64,000 nt of DNA, from NCBI RefSeq assembly GCF_019711515.1, contig NZ_JAIGNO010000006.1, positions 1 to 64,000 of the forward strand. Reading direction: 5' to 3'. The stretch is from Qipengyuania qiaonensis (lineage in GTDB: Bacteria > Pseudomonadota > Alphaproteobacteria > Sphingomonadales > Sphingomonadaceae). The notes beneath the pieces are model-generated. The model was not told where the DNA came from and ran no database searches. It saw nothing but the letters and a program-made list of their open reading frames with translations. The translations under genes were made by a program, and so were the position numbers. Position 1 is the first letter of the stretch. Every line of letters begins with the position of its first letter. Of the stretch, positions 23,718 through 31,614 are shown piece after piece.

Positions 23718-23843
23718 CTAAATCAGCCACAGTAGGAGCGATAATCCGACGCCAAAGGCCGACACGATTGCTAATGCTATGAACTCCAGTCTGATGCCCT
23801 TTGCGTCTCCTCGGTTCTCATAGTCCGACCAGTCACCTTTCAT
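23718..23843 (-). CDS. 41-residue single-pass membrane protein coupled to intC
   Basis: A short frame with ATG at 23841-23843 inside the intC stop (ATGA overlap) and TAG at 23718-23720. The product starts MKGDWSDYENRGDAKGIRLE and continues with one hydrophobic helix of about 20 residues ending L-L-L-W-L-I. The polar N-terminus, one membrane span and direct stop-start coupling argue for a real gene. It would be made with the integrase. Function unknown; a tiny exclusion, toxin-like or anchoring protein is conceivable. Confidence 0.6.
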   Translation of the reverse strand: MKGDWSDYENRGDAKGIRLEFIALAIVSAFGVGLSLLLWLI

Positions 23844-25444
23844 CGGTCAGCGTTCCGAATAGAGAGGTGCGAAAGGTCTAGGCTGGCATATTGAATCTTC
23901 GCCAGCGCCTTGGATTTTTGCCGCATCGAAAGACCGTCGCCGTAGCCATCGCCAGACCCCGGCTCCTTTCGCCTAGCCAAAGCGAGTGCAGTGCGAGGGG
24001 CAATTTCTGCCGCGCGTAGGGCGTCTTCAAAGTTATGCCGGAATGAGTGCATGCCCAGCTTCGTGCCTTCAAGGCCCAGCGCGCGGACATGGGCGCTGAA
24101 ACGCTCGCCCAGCTTGGCCCCGTGCTGACCCCGGTTGCTAGGTTTGCCATCAGGGAACAGGCCAACCGCGCCAGCCTTCCGTTGATCGGCGACGAAATCC
24201 ATGAAGCCTAGCCGCAGCAGTTCCGGGTGGATTGGCAGCTCTGCCCTTGCCTCCGGTGTTTTAATCGTCCGCCCCTCGTACTCGCGGACATGCAGCACCG
24301 ACTGACCCTCCACCTCATAAACGTCCTCGACGCGTAGCCCGCAAGCCTCGCCATTCCGCAGCCCGTTGAACAGGCAGATTAGCGGCACCCAGTACGCGCC
24401 AGGGCGATCCCGATCCTTTGCCCATGGCAGGTTCCACGGGGTGGAGGAGAACAACGCAGAGAGTTGTGCCGGGGAGAAAGGATCACGCCGGTCCCTATCG
24501 GCCACAGGATCGGGGACCGTCAGGCCGGTAAAGGGGTTGCCCGTGACGAGCAGCTCCCGAGCGGCCCAGTTCCATATCGACGCGATGTGCAGCAGATACC
24601 CGTCATTGATCGTCTTGGGCCGAAGAGTGGGGAACCCTAGGGCGGCGTTCTTTTCGACCGCCTCGGGCACCGCAAGGCCCCGCAGTTCCTTCCGCTTGCC
24701 AATCTGGGTAGGCACCTTTTGAAGCATGGCCACCAGCTCACGGGCTTCCTGTCGCGTTATGCTGCCCGCTGCTCTGCCGGGGTACACGTCGCGCAGGAGG
24801 CGGAATACGGGCACGAGGGCCTTACGGGTGGACGCCGACCATGCAGGGGACTTGTCGGCCTCATAGGCTAAGAGGATGCTTTCCAGCGAAGGCCCGCCGC
24901 TTTGATGAGCAATGTCGGGGCTGGCGCTTGTAATCGGAACGCCTCCCATGTCTCTGATACGAGCCTCCAGATACGCAATGGTCTCATTGGCTTGGGAGAG
25001 GTCGGCGTCCAATTCCTTCATAACGTCAATCGCAGCCGCCCTATCTGGGGGAAGCTGTTGGGTAGAGAGCTTGCGAAACTGCCGGTAAAGCAACCGCACC
25101 TCGCGGCGCTCCGGCTCATCTTGCCGCTTCTCTTGAGCGGCCAAGAACGCCTCATGAGCTTCACGCTCCTCCCGCGCCCTCCGGGTCTCCTGTTCTGTTG
25201 CTAGACCCGCCAGTGCCGCATTCCGCTCGAATTGCTTGGCTCGCTCTTCCTCATAGAGCCGCGCAGCCTCGTGCATCAGAGATTTTGCGGTCGATTTGTC
25301 CTTGGTACGAAGTGAGCGGCTCCATTCCTTTTTCGGCTGACCGCTCTTCCCGAACCAAAACCGCTGATCCTCAAGGGTTACCGGCCTGCGATAATACCAC
25401 ACACCATGGCTATTCTGACTTAGATGCATCGGGTCGTCCTTCAT
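23840..25444 (-). CDS. Tyrosine integrase IntC of island 1 (DUF6538 N-terminus)
   Basis: A 534-residue integrase. The N-terminus (about 6-60; HLSQNSHGVWYYRRPV and W-S-R-S-L-R-T-K-D-K) is the DUF6538 strand-rich domain. Coiled-coil (about 60-185), core-binding (about 195-310) and catalytic (about 325-530) parts follow. Catalytic Arg is in FNGLRNGEACGLR, the H-x-x-R box in HSFRHNFEDAL and the likely nucleophile Tyr in IQYASLDLSHL. The frame stays open into the tRNA to 25603, but that part is tRNA sequence; ATG 25444 is the sensible start (25429 possible). It lies 71 bp from the att core in tRNA-Tyr, so it is the natural recombinase for the 28-bp core. Confidence 0.92.
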   Translation of the reverse strand: MKDDPMHLSQNSHGVWYYRRPVTLEDQRFWFGKSGQPKKEWSRSLRTKDKSTAKSLMHEAARLYEEERAKQFERNAALAGLATEQETRRAREEREAHEAFLAAQEKRQDEPERREVRLLYRQFRKLSTQQLPPDRAAAIDVMKELDADLSQANETIAYLEARIRDMGGVPITSASPDIAHQSGGPSLESILLAYEADKSPAWSASTRKALVPVFRLLRDVYPGRAAGSITRQEARELVAMLQKVPTQIGKRKELRGLAVPEAVEKNAALGFPTLRPKTINDGYLLHIASIWNWAARELLVTGNPFTGLTVPDPVADRDRRDPFSPAQLSALFSSTPWNLPWAKDRDRPGAYWVPLICLFNGLRNGEACGLRVEDVYEVEGQSVLHVREYEGRTIKTPEARAELPIHPELLRLGFMDFVADQRKAGAVGLFPDGKPSNRGQHGAKLGERFSAHVRALGLEGTKLGMHSFRHNFEDALRAAEIAPRTALALARRKEPGSGDGYGDGLSMRQKSKALAKIQYASLDLSHLSIRNADR

Positions 25445-25514
25445 GCTACGATTGTAGCACCCAATTGGACAAAACCCACTGATTTCTGCGGTTTTCTTGG
25501 CCTTACAACACCTT

Positions 25515-25542
25515 AAAGGGCGGTGGTGGACAGGGCTGGATT
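25515..25542. repeat. 28-bp attachment-site core, right copy inside tRNA-Tyr
   Basis: Identical to 12137-12164. It covers nine bases beyond the CCA end, then the CCA, acceptor 3' strand and part of the T-arm of tRNA-Tyr. Insertion here keeps the tRNA intact because the element supplies the same 3' end. Confidence 0.92.
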
Positions 25543-25609
25543 CGAACCAGCGTACGCTTGCGCGGGCAGATTTACAGTCTGCTGCCTTTAACCACTCGGC
25601 CACCTGTCC
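25524..25609 (-). tRNA. tRNA-Tyr (anticodon GTA)
   Basis: An 86-nt tRNA with a long variable arm. Acceptor stem GGACAGG / CCTGTCC, discriminator A, encoded CCA. The anticodon arm is CAGA-CTGTAAA-TCTG with GTA in the loop, and the T-arm carries GGTTCGAATCC. Its 3' end is the integration target of island 1 and, by inference, of island 2. Confidence 0.97.
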
Positions 25610-25750
25610 ACACGGGCCATTTCACTGAGGAAATCGAGGGATCGTATGCCGATCCCGTGCCGAGAGGCGCCCCTTTGGCGAAGCAGCGCTTGCCTGTCAA
25701 TGCCCTCGCTGGCACAGGCCGCCACCAATGCTGAGGACAGGACAGAAGTG

Positions 25751-26539
25751 ATGGCGAAGGGTGAACGCAAGCGAGCGCTCAGAGGACGTGCAGGCCGGAT
25801 GAAAGGCGGGCGTGGCAGCGGCCGGGCGAGCAGCGGACAGGTTCGTCTCTGGGGTCGCCATGCAGTCGAGGCGGCGCTGAAGAACCCCGATCGTGTCCAT
25901 CGCAAGCTGTGGGCCACGCGCGAGGCTATCGAGTCTCTGGACGGCGAACTGCCAGCCGATTTTCCACTTGAATACGCGGACGTGCAGGACCTCGCGCGTC
26001 TGGTCGCCAAGGACGCACCGCATCAAGGGCTGGTGCTGGAATGCGCACCCCTTGAAGATATCCATCTTGACGAAGTGTTGAGCGGCGACGCCGACCGCCC
26101 CGTCGTCGTACTCGATCAGGTCACCGATCCGCACAATGTCGGGGCGATCATGCGGTCGGCAGCGGCGTTCGGAGCGGCCGCACTCGTCACGCAAGACCGC
26201 AACGCTCCTCCGGAAGGAGGGGTGATCGGCAAGTCCGCATCCGGTGCGCTGGAAGTGCTGCCATGGGTACGGGTGGTCAATCTTGCTCGGGCGCTCGAAC
26301 AGATGGCCGAAGCGGGATATTGGCGGATCGGTCTTACCGGCGCAGCGCAGGCGACGCTTGCGGAGGCGCTCCCGGCCGGCCCCGTCGCTCTCGTCCTGGG
26401 TGCGGAAGGAGAAGGAATGCGCCACAACATCGAAACGCATTGCGATGCGTTGGCGCGGCTCCCCATCGGTGACCAGATCGAAAGCCTCAACGTGTCCAAT
26501 GCCGGCGCCATCGCGCTATATGCGATCGCTACTAGATGA
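25751..26539 (+). CDS. rlmB: 23S rRNA (guanosine-2'-O-)-methyltransferase RlmB-like (SpoU family)
   Basis: A 262-residue TrmH/SpoU-class methyltransferase. The start MAKGERKRALRGRAGRMKGG at ATG 25751 is chosen; the frame upstream to 25646 looks like leader. A basic tail (about 1-32) precedes the substrate-binding domain (LWGRHAVEAALKNPDR), then the knotted SAM domain with NVGAIMRSAAAFGA, LVLGAEGEGMR and SLNVSNAGAIALY. In this family RlmB methylates G2251 of 23S rRNA. A 24-bp gap to the next gene suggests an operon. It marks the return to core chromosome next to tRNA-Tyr. Confidence 0.92.
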   Translation: MAKGERKRALRGRAGRMKGGRGSGRASSGQVRLWGRHAVEAALKNPDRVHRKLWATREAIESLDGELPADFPLEYADVQDLARLVAKDAPHQGLVLECAPLEDIHLDEVLSGDADRPVVVLDQVTDPHNVGAIMRSAAAFGAAALVTQDRNAPPEGGVIGKSASGALEVLPWVRVVNLARALEQMAEAGYWRIGLTGAAQATLAEALPAGPVALVLGAEGEGMRHNIETHCDALARLPIGDQIESLNVSNAGAIALYAIATR

Positions 26540-26563
26540 CGTGGGACATAGGGGGGAAACTGG

Positions 26564-27394
26564 ATGCGGATACTGATCGCACTATTGGCACCGCTGGTGC
26601 TTGGCGGCTGCATGTTGTTGCCCGGAAAATTTGCGAGCGAGTTGCGGCTTCTCGCCAACGACGAGTTCGTTTTCACCTATGATGGCGAAATCCAGATGCT
26701 CGCGTTGAGCAAGCTGGCAGCGATGGCCGAGGGTGGTGACGAGGCGTTCGAAGCCGAATGCTTCGACGATAACTTCGACCTGCGCGAGTGCACGGAAGAA
26801 GAGATTTCCGAACAGAGAGCGGAATGGGACGCACACGCCGAACATCGGCGGGCTAGCAAGGCGCGCGAAACAGAACAGATGCGCGCATTTCTGGGCGGCA
26901 TCGATCCATCCAATCCTGAGGCCGCGCGGGAGTTTGCCAAGCGGCTCGAGCGGCAACGCGGCTGGGACAAGGTCGAATACAAGGGAGACGGACTGTTCCA
27001 AGTGGCATTCCGCATTTCCGGCACTCTCGGTCATGACTTCGTGTTCCCGACCTTCGAAGGCATACCGAGTGCGAACGCATTCGTCAGCGTCAACCTGCGC
27101 AAGGGACGCCAGGTGCGTATCGATGCTCCGGCCTTCAACGGCCAGAAGGATCCCAATCCGATGTTGGGCGGAGCACCGCTTGCCACCCTGGCGGCCATGT
27201 CGGAAGCGGACAAGGACGGTGAAATGCCGAAGATCGTCATACCGGACGGTATCTTCACGATCATCACTGACGGCAAGATACTCGCCAACAATACCGATGA
27301 AGGCCCTGTACGGCATTCCGCCGGCCAGGCGCTGTCATGGAAAGTCGGCCCCACCACCGCACAAGCTCCGACGGCGCTGATCGCATTCGACTGA
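26564..27394 (+). CDS. Lipoprotein of unknown function
   Basis: A 276-residue protein with a lipoprotein signal (MRILIALLAPLVLGGC, lipobox L-G-G-C at residue 16). After the anchor, a strand-rich segment (S-E-L-R-L-L-A-N-D-E-F-V-F-T-Y-D-G-E) is followed by a charged helix (about 85-130) and another strand-rich part with F-V-F-P-T-F-E-G-I-P-S-A. The acidic Cys pair in ECFDDNFDLREC might form a disulphide. The strong AGGGGGGAAA precedes the ATG. I know similar uncharacterised lipoproteins in Erythrobacter-like genomes. Likely outer membrane, periplasmic face. Confidence 0.75.
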   Translation: MRILIALLAPLVLGGCMLLPGKFASELRLLANDEFVFTYDGEIQMLALSKLAAMAEGGDEAFEAECFDDNFDLRECTEEEISEQRAEWDAHAEHRRASKARETEQMRAFLGGIDPSNPEAAREFAKRLERQRGWDKVEYKGDGLFQVAFRISGTLGHDFVFPTFEGIPSANAFVSVNLRKGRQVRIDAPAFNGQKDPNPMLGGAPLATLAAMSEADKDGEMPKIVIPDGIFTIITDGKILANNTDEGPVRHSAGQALSWKVGPTTAQAPTALIAFD

Positions 27395-27395
27395 G

Positions 27396-27438
27396 CCAAA
27401 AGAAAACGCCGCGCACTCCGATATGGAGGGCGCGGCGG
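27396..27438 (-). terminator. Rho-independent terminator of hup
   Basis: On the minus strand, an 8-bp GC stem (CGCCGCGC / GCGCGGCG) with an inner TCC/GGA pairing is followed by TTTTCTTTT. It lies about 60 bp after the HU stop and just beyond the convergent lipoprotein stop. Confidence 0.75.
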
Positions 27439-27495
27439 ATGTCAGTTCCCGGTTTTGCGCCGCGAGGTGTTGCAGCGCCGGTCAGGGAGCTCGGG

Positions 27496-27768
27496 TTAGT
27501 TGACGGAGTCCTTGAGACCCTTGCCAGCCTTGAACTTCGGTTGGTTAGACGCCTTGATGGTCATCGGTTCGCCAGTGCGCGGGTTACGACCCGTCGAGGC
27601 CTTGCGCTTGGCAACCGAGAACGTGCCGAAGCCGACCAGGCGCACTTCGTCACCACTCGACAGGGCCTTGGTGATGGCATCAAACACACCTTCGACGGCG
27701 CCCGACGCATCGCTTTTCGAAAGACCGCTGGAATCGGCAACTGCGCTGATCAGGTCGTTCTTGTTCAT
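27496..27768 (-). CDS. hup: DNA-binding protein HU
   Basis: A 90-residue HU-family protein, the standard size. It starts MNKNDLISAVADSSGLSKSD (ATG 27768; further starts up to 27798 lack support). The conserved V-G-F-G-T-F and the arm motif GRNPRTGEPM are present. It bends and compacts DNA as a dimer. It lies upstream of nothing on its strand until the terminator, so it is monocistronic. Confidence 0.96.
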   Translation of the reverse strand: MNKNDLISAVADSSGLSKSDASGAVEGVFDAITKALSSGDEVRLVGFGTFSVAKRKASTGRNPRTGEPMTIKASNQPKFKAGKGLKDSVN

Positions 27769-27966
27769 TAGAGAAACCCCCTTGTTCTTAATCATCAAAT
27801 CGAATTGGCTGAATCGCTTGGGCGAAGGCGCACGAATTGAGAGATTTTTGGAAGCAGTGTCAAAGGCAAATTCTGCCAGAAACGCGGGTTTCCGGGGCCA
27901 AAGCCGGAAAAATTAGGGTGAAGCGTCAATTCTTCACGCAATGCTGCACTGCACCCCAACACGGAT

Positions 27967-27990
27967 GGCTCTTGCAGGATTGCAAGAGCC
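27967..27990. other. Perfect 10-bp hairpin between lon and hup
   Basis: GGCTCTTGCA-ggat-TGCAAGAGCC, 33 bp beyond the lon stop. There is no T-tract on either strand, so classical termination is doubtful; it could end or stabilise the lon mRNA. The gap 27769-28022 has no gene. Confidence 0.5.
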
Positions 27991-28022
27991 CTTCGATTCG
28001 CGACTCGGTAGTCTGCCTTTTG

Positions 28023-30410
28023 TTAATGCGCCGTCGTGGCCGGCGCCCGATGGGAATGATCGGGCTGGCTCGCCAAATCGTCAGCCTCTGTCCACTCGAT
28101 AGGTTCCGGCACGCTGCACAAGGCATGTGCCAGCACCTCATCGACATGACCGACGGGAATAATTTCCAAGCCGTCCTTCACATTGGCCGGAATCTCGGCA
28201 AGATCCTTGACGTTTTCTTCCGGAATAAGAACCTTCTTGATCCCGCCACGAAGCGCGGCCAGCAGTTTTTCTTTCAGACCGCCGATCGCGAGAACGCGGC
28301 CGCGCAGCGTGACTTCGCCTGTCATTGCCACGTCTGCTCGTACGGGTACGCCTGACAGCGTTGAAACGATCGAAGTCACCATGCCGACGCCAGCGCTCGG
28401 CCCGTCCTTGGGCACTGCACCTTCCGGCAGGTGAATGTGGATATTGCGGCGCTGGAAAAGGCTCGGCTTAATCCCGTAGTGCGGCGCGCGCGCTTTGACG
28501 AAGCTGAAAGCCGCCGCAACGCTCTCGTTCATGACCTCACCAAGCTTGCCGGTCGTCTTGACTTCGCCCTTGCCTGGAGTGGTCACGCTCTCGATAGTCA
28601 GCAGTTCGCCGCCGACCTCCGTCCAGGCAAGACCGGTCACGGCGCCAACCTGCGGCTCGTCCTCGCTCATGCCGTGCTTGAATTTGCGCACCCCGGCAAA
28701 GTCGCTAAGGTTTTCGGGCGTGATCGTTACGCTCTGGACCTCCTTTTCGAGTATCTTCCGCAGGCTCTTGCGTGCCAGCCGCGCCAGTTCGCGCTCAAGA
28801 GTCCGAACGCCGGCCTCGCGTGTGTAGAAACGGATGAGGTCGCGCAGTCCATCTTCAGTAAGCTCGAACTCGCTCTTCTTGAGGCCATGCTCCCCGATCT
28901 GTTTGGGCAGCAGATGTCGCTTGGCTATCTCGACCTTTTCGTCCTCGGTATAGCCCTCAAGCCGGATGATCTCCATGCGGTCTAACAGAGGTTGCGGCAG
29001 GTTTAGGCTGTTTGCGGTCGTTACGAACATGATGTCCGACAGATCCAGATCGAGTTCGAGGTAGTGATCCTGGAACTTGGCATTCTGCTCCGGATCGAGG
29101 ACTTCAAGCAGCGCCGACGCCGGATCGCCGCGGAAATCCTGTCCCAGCTTGTCGATCTCGTCGAGCAGGAATAGCGGGTTGATCTTGCCTGCCTTCTTCA
29201 GGTTGGTCACGATCTTGCCGGGAAGCGAGCCGATATAGGTACGGCGGTGCCCCCGGATTTCGGCCTCGTCGCGCACTCCTCCGAGCGACTGGCGCACGAA
29301 CTGGCGGCCGGTGGCCTTGGCGATGCTTTTGCCAAGCGAGGTCTTGCCGACGCCGGGCGGACCAACGAGGCACAGGATTGGCCCCTTCAGCTTGCGTGTT
29401 CGCGCTTGCACAGCGAGGTATTCGATGATTCGGTCCTTGACCTTCTCAAGTCCGTAATGATCGGCATCGAGCACTTCCTGCGCCTTGCCAATGTCCTTTT
29501 TGACTTTGCTTTTCTTGCCCCACGGCAGCCCTAGCAGCACGTCGAGATAGTTTCGAATTACGGTTGCCTCGGCGCTCATCGGCTGCATCGCCTTGAGCTT
29601 CTTCAGCTCCGCTTCGGCCTTTTCGCGGGCTTCCTTGGAAAGCTTGGTCTTGGCGATCTTTTCAGTGAGCTCGGCAATCTCGTTGCTGCCATCCTCATCG
29701 CCGCCCAGCTCGTTCTGAATCGCCTTCAATTGTTCATTGAGGTAATATTCGCGCTGGGTCCGTTCCATCTGCCGCTTGACGCGGCCTCGGATACGGCGTT
29801 CTACCTGAAGCACCGAAAGCTCACCCTCCATGTAGGACATGACCATTTCAAGCCGCTTGAGGGGGTCCCTTTCAACCAGCAAAGCCTGCTTATCGGAAAC
29901 CTTGGCGTTTATCGCGGCAGCGATGGTATCGGCCAGCTCGCCCGCATCGTCGATATCGCCCAATTGGTCGGCAGCCTCTTCGCCCAGCTTCTTGTTGAGT
30001 TTCGCATATTCGCCGAACCGCTCCACGACCTGCCGCATCATGGCTGTCACTTCGCTACCGGACGCCGTGATTTCGTCCTGCGCCAGAACAGTCGCTTCCA
30101 CATGCTCACACCGCGATGCAAGCTCTTCGAGCGCTGCGCGCGACGTACCCTGCACGAGAACCCGAACAGTGCCATCGGGCAGCTTGAGTAGCTGAAGCAC
30201 CTGGGCGATCACCCCCACGTCGAACAGATCGTCACGCTCTGGATCGTCGCATCCGGGATCGAGCTGGGCCAGCAGGAAGATATCCTTGCTGCCTTCCATG
30301 GCTGCTTCCAGCGCTGCGACCGATTTGTCCCGACCGACAAACAGTGGAACCACCATGCCGGGGAACACCACGATATCGCGCAGTGGAAGAAGGGGATAAG
30401 TCTGGGTCAT
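28023..30410 (-). CDS. lon: ATP-dependent protease Lon
   Basis: A 795-residue LonA protease, normal length. An N-terminal substrate domain (about 1-205; [13 protein letters not shown]) precedes a helical linker. The AAA+ module has Walker [14 protein letters not shown] (about 355) and Walker [10 protein letters not shown]. The protease domain has Ser in [11 protein letters not shown] and the Lys of the dyad in [17 protein letters not shown] 30410 is preferred over the TTG directly before it. Lon degrades misfolded and regulatory proteins in the cytoplasm. No sigma-32-type promoter could be identified by eye. Confidence 0.97.
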   Translation of the reverse strand: MTQTYPLLPLRDIVVFPGMVVPLFVGRDKSVAALEAAMEGSKDIFLLAQLDPGCDDPERDDLFDVGVIAQVLQLLKLPDGTVRVLVQGTSRAALEELASRCEHVEATVLAQDEITASGSEVTAMMRQVVERFGEYAKLNKKLGEEAADQLGDIDDAGELADTIAAAINAKVSDKQALLVERDPLKRLEMVMSYMEGELSVLQVERRIRGRVKRQMERTQREYYLNEQLKAIQNELGGDEDGSNEIAELTEKIAKTKLSKEAREKAEAELKKLKAMQPMSAEATVIRNYLDVLLGLPWGKKSKVKKDIGKAQEVLDADHYGLEKVKDRIIEYLAVQARTRKLKGPILCLVGPPGVGKTSLGKSIAKATGRQFVRQSLGGVRDEAEIRGHRRTYIGSLPGKIVTNLKKAGKINPLFLLDEIDKLGQDFRGDPASALLEVLDPEQNAKFQDHYLELDLDLSDIMFVTTANSLNLPQPLLDRMEIIRLEGYTEDEKVEIAKRHLLPKQIGEHGLKKSEFELTEDGLRDLIRFYTREAGVRTLERELARLARKSLRKILEKEVQSVTITPENLSDFAGVRKFKHGMSEDEPQVGAVTGLAWTEVGGELLTIESVTTPGKGEVKTTGKLGEVMNESVAAAFSFVKARAPHYGIKPSLFQRRNIHIHLPEGAVPKDGPSAGVGMVTSIVSTLSGVPVRADVAMTGEVTLRGRVLAIGGLKEKLLAALRGGIKKVLIPEENVKDLAEIPANVKDGLEIIPVGHVDEVLAHALCSVPEPIEWTEADDLASQPDHSHRAPATTAH

Positions 30411-30648
30411 CAATCAATTCCGTTCGGGGTCTGGAAAGACCGTTCCCGAGGAATATGGTGAGGCCCACCCAACTCCGCAACGCCACGGACAAAAGTCATG
30501 TGGATGAGGCTGATCGCCAAGCGCAGACTTCAGCTATATCGCGGGCGCGTGCTGCGGCGATGCCGAACAGCACGTCTGGGAAGCCCCCATCCCCGCTAGG
30601 GTAACTGCGACTGCTTTACAACGCAGAGGACGTGCATATTCCTGAACG

Positions 30649-31131
30649 TCAGAACGTAATGCTGACTGTTACGATATCCTCGTAGACACCGGGAGACAGA
30701 TTGGCCGGGACCGAGTTGATCCTGCCATATGCGGTCAGGCTTGCTCGCCCCAACCCAAGCGCGAGGCCCCAAGGCGCGCTGCCCCAACCACTGCCCCAAG
30801 TCTGTGTTCTGGCAGCGTTGCGATAAATTCCATAGGGAATGACGTCACCTGAAGGGTTTCGCATTCTCCGCTGTGTGCCAGCAGCGTTGCTCCCCAAATT
30901 CATATCGACCCGATAGATCGCGAGACGCGTGCATTCGATGTCTATTCGGGCGCTGCTATCGATCGGTCCTGCCCCTGCTCCGGCGCTGACATCGAAAAAC
31001 ATTTCGGCTGTAAGTACCGTACAACCGTCGATGACCTCCACCGTCGGGGTTAGTGTCGCCTGCGCGCTGGCAGACGAAGAACCCGTGAACGCAAACGCTG
31101 CAACGGAGGTGAGAAGTAATTCGCGCTTCAC
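30649..31131 (-). CDS. Secreted spore-coat-protein-U-like (SCPU) domain protein, orphan
   Basis: A 160-residue exported protein. GTG 31131 gives a clean signal peptide (V-K-R-E-L-L-L-T-S-V-A-A-F-A-F-T-G, cleavage after S-A-Q); the upstream GTG at 31176 would spoil it. The mature part has the SCPU beta-sandwich pattern, two Cys (V-I-D-G-C-T-V, I-E-C-T-R) and an ending Y-E-D-I-V-T-V-S-I-T-F like a donor strand region. SCPU proteins are usually pilins of archaic chaperone-usher systems. Here no chaperone or usher gene is adjacent, so the protein may be assembled by machinery elsewhere or act alone. The 235 bp between it and lon hold no gene. Confidence 0.78.
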   Translation of the reverse strand: MKRELLLTSVAAFAFTGSSSASAQATLTPTVEVIDGCTVLTAEMFFDVSAGAGAGPIDSSARIDIECTRLAIYRVDMNLGSNAAGTQRRMRNPSGDVIPYGIYRNAARTQTWGSGWGSAPWGLALGLGRASLTAYGRINSVPANLSPGVYEDIVTVSITF

Positions 31132-31278
31132 TTTGGGCTCGACGATAGTTGGACTTAACCGTCTACGCCCAATCACCTAATGTGTTGTTAACAGCGCTTT
31201 CACGATCCCGGCCAACTTCCTCGGATGCCCACTTGAACGGCCGTTGCAACGCGCGGTCGTCATATGCGATGCCCGACG

Positions 31279-31614
31279 CTACATCCCGGGAAGTTTGAAG
31301 CCCGGCGGCAGGCCCACGCCCTGCTGGATTTTCGCCATCTCCTCGGCCGATACGCGATCTGCGCGGTCGCGGGCGTCGTTGAACGCGGCAGTGACAAGAT
31401 CCTCGACCATCTGCTTTTCTTCAGGCTTCATCATGCTTTCGTCGATCGCGACACCAAGGATGCGGCCACGCGCGGTTGCGCGAACCTTGACGAGTCCTCC
31501 GCCAGCCGTACCCTCGACCTCGATCTCGTCTAGCTTGGCCTGAGCATCGCCCATCTGCTTCTGGATTGTTTCGGCAGCCTTCTGAGCCTGCGCGAGCATC
31601 TCTTCCATATTCAT
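31279..31614 (-). CDS. ybaB: Nucleoid-associated protein YbaB/EbfC family
   Basis: A 111-residue YbaB-type protein, normal length. A Met-rich N-terminal helix (MNMEEMLAQAQKAAETIQKQ) is followed by the short beta sheet (V-E-G-T-A-G-G-G-L-V-K-V) and a C-terminal helix ending in PPGFKLPGM. It forms dimers that bind DNA. Its ATG overlaps the dnaX stop (ATGA), so translation is coupled, as in many bacteria. Confidence 0.95.
   Translation of the reverse strand: MNMEEMLAQAQKAAETIQKQMGDAQAKLDEIEVEGTAGGGLVKVRATARGRILGVAIDESMMKPEEKQMVEDLVTAAFNDARDRADRVSAEEMAKIQQGVGLPPGFKLPGM

Larger units (their letters stand above)
12137..25542. mobile_element. Island 1: 13.4-kb integrative element in tRNA-Tyr
   Basis: Bounded by exact 28-bp repeats; the right one restores the 3' end of tRNA-Tyr. 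It contains IntC beside the tRNA, a serine recombinase, a xis-intB module, a dense plus-strand gene run of phage-like character ending in a transglycosylase-bearing ejection-like protein, an SRAP peptidase and small genes. No terminase, portal, capsid, tail or clear replication gene was found. Several genes share the leader GACAAGGAC before their starts (16947, 17724, 18800; GACAAGGAG at 13024). Confidence 0.88.

Noticed and set aside
25445..25603. Extension of the IntC frame by 53 codons
   Set aside because: Most of this stretch is the tRNA-Tyr gene read as protein; IntC similarity starts after ATG 25444.
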